Source of the DNA: Streptomyces sp. NRRL B-1347 | Lineage (GTDB): Bacteria; Actinomycetota; Actinomycetes; Streptomycetales; Streptomycetaceae | NCBI RefSeq assembly: GCF_000720325.1 | Contig: NZ_JOJM01000008.1 | Coordinates: 62,001 to 126,000 of the forward strand | DNA: 64,000 nt | Reading direction: 5' to 3' | Shown: positions 58,083 through 64,000 of the stretch, piece by piece | Layout: each line of letters starts with the position of its first letter | Position numbering within the stretch: the first letter of the stretch is position 1 | Made by a program: the position numbers and the translations under genes | The notes under the pieces: model-generated | The model's database searches: none | What the model saw: only the letters and a program-made list of their open reading frames with translations | What the model was told of the DNA's origin: nothing

Positions 58083-59582
58083 TCACCGCTGTCCGCCCCC
58101 CACCCCCAGCCAGCCCGCGAGCTTGCCGCCCTGGGCCACCGCGCGCAGCCGCTTCTCCGCCGCGTCGCGCGCCGGTTCGGTCGCCACCACCAGGAGCTCG
58201 TCGCCGTGCTGGAGGACCGTGGTGGGCAGCGGCACGAACGAGGTCTCGTCCCGTACGACGAGCGTGACGGCCGAGCCCGCGGGCAGCCGCAGCTCGTTGA
58301 TCTCGACGCCGTGCAGCAGCGATCCCTCCGGTACGGGCACGGAGAGCAGATGGCCGCGCAGCCGCTCCAGGGGGGCCGATTCGATGCCGAGGTCGGATGC
58401 TCCCGCGCCCTTGCCGAGGCCGAGCACCTTGGCGAGCCCCGGCAGCGTGGGCCCTTGGATCAGGGTGTAGACGACGACCAGGACGAAGACGATGTTGAAG
58501 ATCCGCTCGCTGTTCTCGACCCCGTTCACCATGGGGATCGTGGCGAGGATGATGGGCACGGCGCCGCGCAGGCCCGCCCAGGACATCAGCGCCTTCTCCT
58601 GCCAGGCCATCCTGACGGGCAGCAGGCTCACGACGACCGAGACGGGCCGTGCGACCAGCGTCAGGGCCAGGCCGATGAGCACGGCGGGCCAGATGTCGTC
58701 GAGCAGCGTGTGCGGCGTGACCAGCAGGCCGAGCAGGACGAACATGCCGATCTGCGCGATCCAGCCGAGCCCCTCGGCGAAGCCGCGGGTGGCGGGCCAG
58801 TGCGGCAGCTTGGCGTTGCCGAGGACCATCGCCGCCAGGTACACCGCGAGGAAGCCGCTGCCGTGGGCCATGGCGCCGGCCGCGTAGGCGGTCACGGCGA
58901 TGGCCATGACCGCGATCGGGTAGAGGCCGGACGCGGGCAGCGCCACGTGGCGCAGGCCGTAGGCGCCGAGCCAGCCCACCGCGAGCCCTATGGCCGCGCC
59001 GATGGCGAGCTCCAGGGCGATCTCGCCGATGAGGACGTACCAGTCGTCCACGGGGCCCGCGGCCGAGAAGGCCACGACGAGGATCACCACGGGGGCGTCG
59101 TTGAATCCGGACTCCGCCTCCAGGACGCCGGTGACCCGGGAGGGGAGGGGGACCCGGCGCAGGACGGAGAAGACCGCGGCCGCGTCCGTCGACGAGACCA
59201 CCGCGCCGATGATGAGCGCCTGTCGCCATTCGAGCCCGACCAGGTAATGCGCGCTCGCCGCGGTCACGCCGACGCTCACCGCGACGCCCACGAGCGCCAG
59301 GGACGCGGCCGCGGGGAGGGCCGGTTTGATCTCGCCCCACTTGGTGCCGAGGCCGCCCTCGGCCAGGATCACGACGAGTGCCGCGTAGCCGATCACCTGG
59401 GTCAGTTGTGCGTTGTTGAACGTGACGTTGCCTATGCCGTCCTGGCCCATGGCCACGCCGATGCCGAGGTACAGCAACAGGCTGGGCAGTCCGCTGCGCG
59501 AGGAGATGCGCACGGCGACCACCGCGACGAGCAGGACGAGCGAGGAGACGAGCAGCAGCTGGTTGAGGTCGTGGACAGACAG
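58083..59582 (-). CDS. CPA1-type K+/H+ antiporter with RCK_C domain; apparent CTG start
   Basis: 499 residues if translation starts at CTG 59582. GGAAGG stands seven bases before it, and the resulting N-terminus (SVHDLNQLLLVSSLVLLVAV) supplies the first membrane helix. The next in-frame start, GTG 59522, would delete that helix and has no ribosome site. About 13 helices, with SSTDAAAVFSVLRR and ESGFNDAPVVILVV, the ion-binding region of NhaP/CPA1. Residues ~410-480 are a TrkA_C/RCK_C domain (VVRDETSFVPLPTTVLQHGD). K+/Na+ efflux and pH homeostasis. Confidence 0.88.
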   Translation of the reverse strand: MSVHDLNQLLLVSSLVLLVAVVAVRISSRSGLPSLLLYLGIGVAMGQDGIGNVTFNNAQLTQVIGYAALVVILAEGGLGTKWGEIKPALPAAASLALVGVAVSVGVTAASAHYLVGLEWRQALIIGAVVSSTDAAAVFSVLRRVPLPSRVTGVLEAESGFNDAPVVILVVAFSAAGPVDDWYVLIGEIALELAIGAAIGLAVGWLGAYGLRHVALPASGLYPIAVMAIAVTAYAAGAMAHGSGFLAVYLAAMVLGNAKLPHWPATRGFAEGLGWIAQIGMFVLLGLLVTPHTLLDDIWPAVLIGLALTLVARPVSVVVSLLPVRMAWQEKALMSWAGLRGAVPIILATIPMVNGVENSERIFNIVFVLVVVYTLIQGPTLPGLAKVLGLGKGAGASDLGIESAPLERLRGHLLSVPVPEGSLLHGVEINELRLPAGSAVTLVVRDETSFVPLPTTVLQHGDELLVVATEPARDAAEKRLRAVAQGGKLAGWLGVGGGQR

Positions 59583-59679
59583 GGGCGTTCCTTCCGTCGT
59601 GCGAGCCGTGATGCTTCGTTACTTTACCTAAGTTTTAACGCTTCCTTGACGTCGACCCCTGTACTTCATCCACATTGAG

Positions 59680-59693
59680 CGAACTTTCGTTCG
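59680..59693. promoter_or_regulatory. LexA (SOS) box-like sequence
   Basis: CGAAC-TTTC-GTTCG, matching the inner actinobacterial SOS box TCGAAC-N4-GTTCGA except at the outermost base on each side. It sits in the divergent region between the antiporter and the acylase, 118 bp before the latter. Confidence 0.4.
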
Positions 59694-59810
59694 TTGTCGG
59701 TTTCCGACTCCGCGTCCGGGGCCGTCCCGCCCTGCGCCTATGGTTGCTCCAGCACTCCAGGACCCGCCCAAGCCCCGAACTGCCGCTCGCGAAGGACAGC
59801 AAGGACAGCG

Positions 59811-62660
59811 ATGCCCTCCAACACCACCGCCCCTTCCGGCGCTAAGCCCGGGAAGAAGAAGGGGCGCCGAGCCCGACTGATCGTGATCCTCCTGGTCCTG
59901 GCCGTCGTCGGCGGCATCGGCTTCGGCGCGTACTGGAGCATCAGCACCGTCAGGGCCTCCTTCCCGCAGACCAAGGGCACCATCGACCTGAAGGGCCTGA
60001 AGGGCCCGGTCGACGTCAAGCGCGACGGCAACGGCATTCCGCAGATCTACGCCGACTCCCCCGAGGACCTGTTCATGGCCCAGGGGTTCGTGCAGGCGCA
60101 GGACCGCTTCTGGGAGATGGACGTCCGCCGCCATATGACCTCCGGGCGGCTCTCCGAGATGTTCGGCAAGAGCCAGGTCAAGACCGATGAATTCCTGCGC
60201 ACCCTCGGCTGGCACCGGGTGGCCAAGAAGGAGTACGACTCCAAGCTCTCGCCCGAGACGAAGAAGTACCTCCAGGCGTACGCCAAGGGGGTCAACGCCT
60301 ATCTCGACGGCAAGGAGGGCAAGGAGATCTCGCTCGAGTACGCGGCGCTCGAGTTCGAGAACGACTACAAGCCCCAGAAGTGGACGCCCGTCGACTCGGT
60401 GGCCTGGCTCAAGGCCATGGCCTGGGACCTGCGCGGCAACATGCAGGACGAGATCGACCGCTCCTTGATGACGAGCCGCCTCGGCCCGTCCCAGATCAAG
60501 GACCTGTATCCGGACTACCCGTACGACCGGAACAAGCCGATCGTCCAGGAGGGCGCGTACGACGCGGCCACCAAGAAGTTCAGCGGTGACGCGTCGGACG
60601 CCTCGCAGTCGCAGTCCGGCACGGGCACCGGTACGGGCACGGGCGGCACGGCGGGTACCGGCACGGGCACCGGCGGCACGGGTACCGGCACCGGCACCGG
60701 AACCGGCGGTACGGGCACCAGCACCGCGGGTACCGGCGTCGCGGGCAACGCCCAGCCCCCCAGTGGTCTCCAGTCGCAGCTGTCCGGCCTCTCGGACGTG
60801 CTCGACGAGGTCCCGGACGCGGGCCTCGGCTCGAACGGCAACGGCATCGGATCCAACTCGTGGGTCGTCTCCGGCGCCCACACCATCACCGGCAAGCCCC
60901 TGCTGGCCAACGACCCGCACCTGGCGCCGCAGCTGCCGTCCGTCTGGTACCAGATGGGCCTGCACTGCCGCTCGGTCTCGGCGAAGTGCCAGTACGACGT
61001 CAGCGGCTACACCTTCTCCGGGATGCCCGGCGTGGTCATCGGCCACAACCAGGACATCGCCTGGGGCATGACGAACCTGGGCGCCGACGTCACCGACCTC
61101 TACCTGGAGAAGTTCACCGCGGACGGGTACCAGTTCGGCAAGAAGGTGCTGCCGTTCACCTCCCGCGAGGAGAAGATCAAGGTCGCGGGCGGCAAGACCA
61201 AGACGATCACCGTCCGGGAGACCAACAACGGCCCGCTGATCTCCGACCGCGACGACGAGCTGGTCAAGGTCGGCAAGCGGGCCCAGGTCGACTCGGCCGC
61301 CCCGGACCGCGGCGAGGGCTACGGCATCGCGCTGCGCTGGACCGCGCTCACGCCGGGCAAGTCCATGGACGCCGTCTTCGAGCTCAACCGGGCCAAGGAC
61401 TTCAAGGAGTTCCGCGAGGCGGCGGCCTCCTTCGAGGTGCCCTCGCAGAACCTCATCTACGCCGACACCGAGGGCAACATCGGCTACCAGGCCCCCGGCA
61501 AGATCCCCACGCGCGGGAAGGGCGACGGCTCGCTGCCCGCGCCCGGCTGGGACCCGAAGTACCGCTGGAACGGCTACATCGAGCAGGACGAGCTGCCGTA
61601 CGAGTACAACCCCAAGCGCGGCTACATCGTCACCGCCAACCAGGCCGTGATCAGCGACAAGTACCCGTACAAGCTCACGACGGACTGGGGCTACGGCGCG
61701 CGCAGCCAGCGCATCGAGGACCTGATCAAGGCCAAGACCAAGAACGGCGGCAAGATCTCCACGGAGGACATGCGGCTGATGCAGACCGACAACAGCAGCG
61801 AGATCGCACGCCTGCTCGTGCCCAAGCTGCTCAAGGTCGACATCAGCGACAAGCACGTCCGTGAGGCGCAGAAGCTCCTGGAAGGCTGGGACTACACCCA
61901 GGACGCCGACTCGGCGGCGGCCGCGTACTTCAACGCGGTCTGGCGCAGCATCCTGCAGCTGTCCATCGGCAACAAGCTGCCCAAGGAGCTGCGCGTCAAG
62001 GGCCAGTGCCTGTGGGTGGACCACACCAGCGACACCCGGCCCGCCGACGACGACAAGAAGGTCCGCGAGTGCGGCGAGCGGGACGCGGACTCGGCGCAGC
62101 CCGACGGCGGCGACCGCTACTTCGAGGTCATCCGCAAGATCCTCAACGACGAGGACAACGACTGGTGGAAGACCCCGGGCAGCCGCACCGACAAGGAGAC
62201 GAAGAACCGCGACCAGCTCTTCGCCCGGGCCCTCGCGGACGCCCGCTGGGACCTGACGGCCAAGCTGGGCAAGGACATCGACACCTGGAGCTGGGGCCGT
62301 CTGCACCGGCTCACGCTGAAGAACCAGACGCTCGGCACCGAAGGGCCCGGCTGGCTCCAGTGGGTGCTCAACCGCGGCCCCTGGAAGCTCGGCGGCGGCG
62401 AGGCCACGGTCAACGCCACCGGCTGGAACGCGGCGGGCGGCTACGACGTCATCTGGGTGCCGTCGATGCGGATGGTGGTGAACCTGAAGGACTTCGACAA
62501 GTCCCGGTGGATCAACCTCACCGGCGCTTCGGGCCACGCCTACAGCGACCACTACACCGACCAGACGAGCAAGTGGGTCAAGGGCGAGCTGTTGCCGTGG
62601 TCGTACTCCAAGAAGGCCGTCGAGGACAGCACGAGCGACACGCTGGTGCTGAAGCCCTGA
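59811..62660 (+). CDS. penicillin-acylase-family Ntn hydrolase
   Basis: 949-residue secreted or membrane-anchored Ntn hydrolase. A Lys/Arg tail and one helix (ARLIVILLVLAVVGGIGFGA) anchor the chain. Alpha-subunit region: RDGNGIPQIYADSPEDLFMAQGFVQAQDRFWEMD. The autoproteolysis site is GSNSWVVSG, giving an N-terminal Ser (S348), then LLANDPHLAPQLPS and GHNQDIAWGMTNLGADVTDL. Between them lies a spacer containing a Gly-Thr repeat (~270-310). In relatives they cleave amide side chains (penicillin, acyl-homoserine lactone, glutaryl). The physiological substrate here is unknown. Strong terminator follows. Confidence 0.9.
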   Translation: MPSNTTAPSGAKPGKKKGRRARLIVILLVLAVVGGIGFGAYWSISTVRASFPQTKGTIDLKGLKGPVDVKRDGNGIPQIYADSPEDLFMAQGFVQAQDRFWEMDVRRHMTSGRLSEMFGKSQVKTDEFLRTLGWHRVAKKEYDSKLSPETKKYLQAYAKGVNAYLDGKEGKEISLEYAALEFENDYKPQKWTPVDSVAWLKAMAWDLRGNMQDEIDRSLMTSRLGPSQIKDLYPDYPYDRNKPIVQEGAYDAATKKFSGDASDASQSQSGTGTGTGTGGTAGTGTGTGGTGTGTGTGTGGTGTSTAGTGVAGNAQPPSGLQSQLSGLSDVLDEVPDAGLGSNGNGIGSNSWVVSGAHTITGKPLLANDPHLAPQLPSVWYQMGLHCRSVSAKCQYDVSGYTFSGMPGVVIGHNQDIAWGMTNLGADVTDLYLEKFTADGYQFGKKVLPFTSREEKIKVAGGKTKTITVRETNNGPLISDRDDELVKVGKRAQVDSAAPDRGEGYGIALRWTALTPGKSMDAVFELNRAKDFKEFREAAASFEVPSQNLIYADTEGNIGYQAPGKIPTRGKGDGSLPAPGWDPKYRWNGYIEQDELPYEYNPKRGYIVTANQAVISDKYPYKLTTDWGYGARSQRIEDLIKAKTKNGGKISTEDMRLMQTDNSSEIARLLVPKLLKVDISDKHVREAQKLLEGWDYTQDADSAAAAYFNAVWRSILQLSIGNKLPKELRVKGQCLWVDHTSDTRPADDDKKVRECGERDADSAQPDGGDRYFEVIRKILNDEDNDWWKTPGSRTDKETKNRDQLFARALADARWDLTAKLGKDIDTWSWGRLHRLTLKNQTLGTEGPGWLQWVLNRGPWKLGGGEATVNATGWNAAGGYDVIWVPSMRMVVNLKDFDKSRWINLTGASGHAYSDHYTDQTSKWVKGELLPWSYSKKAVEDSTSDTLVLKP
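60617..60738 (+). repeat. Gly-Thr-encoding repeat in the acylase spacer
   Basis: Repeated GGCACG/ACCGGC-type hexamers encode ~40 residues of alternating Gly and Thr between the alpha region and the catalytic Ser. Confidence 0.85.
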
Positions 62661-62694
62661 GCCGGAGCTGACGCCCTCACGGGCGGCTGATGCG

Positions 62695-62734
62695 AAATGG
62701 CCCTCCACGCACGCGTGGAGGGCCATTTTCTTTT
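62695..62734 (+). terminator. intrinsic terminator after the acylase
   Basis: Arms AAATGGCCCTCCACG (62695-62709) and CGTGGAGGGCCATTT (62714-62728) are perfect, loop CACG, then the T-run TTTTCTTTT. The best Rho-independent terminator in the window. Confidence 0.95.
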
Positions 62735-62762
62735 CGGCCCCTCTCCAGGAGGGGCGCGGGCC

Positions 62763-63374
62763 TCAGCCGAACCGCCGTACCTCCGAAGGCGTCACGACAG
62801 CGCGCACCGGGCGGTCGTGCGCCTCCCCGGGGACGTGCGCGACGACTTCGGCGTCGTACAGGAGCACGACGAGTGCGGGGTCGGCCCCCGCACGCTCCAG
62901 GCGCGCGAGGACCCGGTCGTACGAGCCGCCGCCGCGCCCCAGGCGCATGCCGCGGCCGTCCACCGCGAGCCCCGGGAGCAGCACGGCGTCGGCCTCCAGG
63001 ACGGCGTCCGGGCCGATTCGCGGGCCGGAGGGCTCCAACAGCTCCATCTTCCCAGCGTGTTGGACGCGGGCGAGCGAGCCGGGTCCGTCGTAGGCCGCCC
63101 AGTCCAGGTCGTTGTCCGGGAGCAGCACGGGGAGCAGGACGCGGGTCCCGCGCGCGTGGAGGGTGTCGAGGAGCGCGCGGGTGCCCGGTTCGCCGCCCAC
63201 GGAGACGTACGCGGCGACCGTGCGGGCCGTGGCGAGTTCGGGCAGTTCGAGGGCGCGCCCGGCGAGGCGGGCAGCCGCCTCGTGCGCGTCATCTTCCGGC
63301 AACCGCCTTCTTGCCGCGAGGATCTCTCCGCGCAACGTGCGCTTGATTCCCTTGCCTGAGTCGGGGTGATCCAT
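62763..63374 (-). CDS. 5-formyltetrahydrofolate cyclo-ligase
   Basis: 203 residues from ATG 63374; ATG 63389 is in frame but AGGAAGG touches it directly. Family motifs: KRTLRGEILAARRRLPEDDA, then DAVLLPGLAVDGRGMRLGRG and GGSYDRVLARL near the end, which bind ATP and folate. Converts 5-formyl-THF to 5,10-methenyl-THF. Divergent from galU. Confidence 0.9.
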   Translation of the reverse strand: MDHPDSGKGIKRTLRGEILAARRRLPEDDAHEAAARLAGRALELPELATARTVAAYVSVGGEPGTRALLDTLHARGTRVLLPVLLPDNDLDWAAYDGPGSLARVQHAGKMELLEPSGPRIGPDAVLEADAVLLPGLAVDGRGMRLGRGGGSYDRVLARLERAGADPALVVLLYDAEVVAHVPGEAHDRPVRAVVTPSEVRRFG

Positions 63375-63456
63375 GACGAAGTCACACATCCTTCCTAATT
63401 GTGCTTACATATGGGCCAATATTCCGGAGCCACAGATTCCTCGCATAGGCACCGGA

Positions 63457-63462
63457 TATGGT
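63457..63462 (+). promoter_or_regulatory. candidate -10 of galU
   Basis: TATGGT lies seven bases upstream of ATG 63470. With no Shine-Dalgarno before galU, a leaderless or near-leaderless transcript is likely. No clear -35. Confidence 0.45.
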
Positions 63463-63469
63463 GACGCGC

Positions 63470-64000
63470 ATGACTGAGTCTCACCCCAAGATCACCAAGG
63501 CTGTCATCCCCGCAGCTGGTCTTGGCACGCGCTTCCTGCCCGCCACCAAGGCCACGCCCAAGGAGATGCTGCCGGTCGTCGACAAGCCGGCGATCCAGTA
63601 CGTGGTGGAGGAGGCGGTCGCCGCGGGCCTGGACGACGTCCTCATGATCACGGGCCGCAACAAGCGTCCCCTGGAGGACCACTTCGACCGCAACTACGAG
63701 CTGGAGTCCGCCCTGGAGAAGAAGGGCGACGAATCCCGGCTCGCGAAGGTCCAGGAGTCCAGCGACCTGGCCACCATGCACTACGTCCGCCAGGGCGACC
63801 CCAAGGGCCTCGGTCACGCCGTCCTGTGCGCCGCCCCGCACGTGGGCCGCGAGCCCTTCGCGGTGCTCCTGGGCGACGACCTGATCGACCCGCGCGACCC
63901 GCTGCTCGCCCGCATGGTCGAGATCCAGGACCGGTGCGGCGGCAGCGTCATCGCCCTCATGGAGGTCGAGCCGGAGCAGATCCACCTCTACGGCTGCGCC
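63470..64000 (+). CDS. galU: UTP-glucose-1-phosphate uridylyltransferase (3' end outside window)
   Basis: First 177 residues of the enzyme that makes UDP-glucose for cell-wall and trehalose synthesis. The nucleotide-binding loop [20 protein letters not shown], the [20 protein letters not shown] block and LLGDDLIDP (metal-binding Asp pair) are visible; the lysine and Asp ligands are intact. The frame is open at the window end, so the gene continues. Confidence 0.94.
   Translation, partial: MTESHPKITKAVIPAAGLGTRFLPATKATPKEMLPVVDKPAIQYVVEEAVAAGLDDVLMITGRNKRPLEDHFDRNYELESALEKKGDESRLAKVQESSDLATMHYVRQGDPKGLGHAVLCAAPHVGREPFAVLLGDDLIDPRDPLLARMVEIQDRCGGSVIALMEVEPEQIHLYGCA

Noticed and set aside
57916..59340. 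A second long minus-strand frame overlapping the antiporter
   Set aside because: Arg/Gly-rich composition and no domain; the antiporter frame has conserved membrane motifs.
59628..62726. A 1032-codon open frame on the minus strand, antisense to the penicillin-acylase gene
   Set aside because: Typical shadow of high third-position G+C. The plus-strand frame has family motifs, a ribosome site and a terminator; the antisense product is low-complexity Val/Asp/Gly/Leu.

Overview
The window is G+C-rich DNA (strong G/C third-position bias, GTG starts, GTGA/ATGA stop-start overlaps, purine-rich Shine-Dalgarno sites) from a Streptomyces chromosome. The hrdD sigma-factor gene, a fructose PTS operon, mscL, mtnP and galU support this. 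From memory, the right-hand 30 kb follows the S. coelicolor order galU to hrdD (hrdD is SCO3202), so this is conserved core with a variable left arm.

1-9.1 kb: the end of a type II (aromatic) polyketide cluster. It holds a P450 (cut by the window edge), a methyltransferase, an OmpR-type regulator with a degenerate phosphorylation pocket, then TcmI-type cyclase, KS-alpha, KS-beta, ACP, ketoreductase, didomain aromatase/cyclase, an alpha/beta hydrolase and a small Thr-repeat protein. The order cyclase-KSa-KSb-ACP-KR-ARO/CYC is that of angucycline clusters such as jadomycin. 9.2-14.5 kb: a membrane protein, a FemAB-like acyltransferase with a DegT-type aminotransferase, a nucleotidyltransferase-like protein with a flavoprotein, and a small secreted protein.

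14.9-23.3 kb: accessory genes. These are a HAD phosphatase, a frameshifted TTA-containing XRE regulator, a chain of tiny translationally coupled ORFs (the last also frameshifted), a SpoIIE/PP2C phosphatase, a delta-60-repeat secreted protein and a large P-loop ATPase. 23.4-28.9 kb: tRNA-Arg(CCT), whose 5' end overlaps the stop codon of a LysR gene, diverging from an FAD oxidase - HglS - ALDH7 set that looks like a pipecolate/2-aminoadipate (lysine) catabolic unit. 28.9-36.5 kb: GNAT, SDR, a secreted protein, a short Rho paralog, an M6 metalloprotease and a TetR/MFS pair.

36.5-64 kb: core-like genes. These are MarR, a questin-oxidase-like protein, a Pat-like GNAT, hrdD behind a consensus sigma-R promoter, a divergent WYL regulator/MFS pair with 13-bp tandem repeats, fruR-fruK-fruA, DUF6227, a lipoprotein L,D-transpeptidase, a P1 peptidase, LtrA, mscL, a SAF-domain protein, mtnP, a Ruc/FmdB-type zinc-ribbon gene directly behind a CIRCE (HrcA) operator, MFS, a K+/H+ antiporter with an apparent CTG start, a penicillin-acylase-family protein, 5-formyl-THF cyclo-ligase and the start of galU.

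The most noteworthy signals are the CIRCE element on the Ruc-like gene, the short Rho paralog, the sigma-R promoter of hrdD, the 11-bp-spaced repeats in front of the polyketide operon, the lysine-catabolism unit, and repeats that form the 3' ends of two unrelated genes. No insertion sequence, integrase or CRISPR array was seen.
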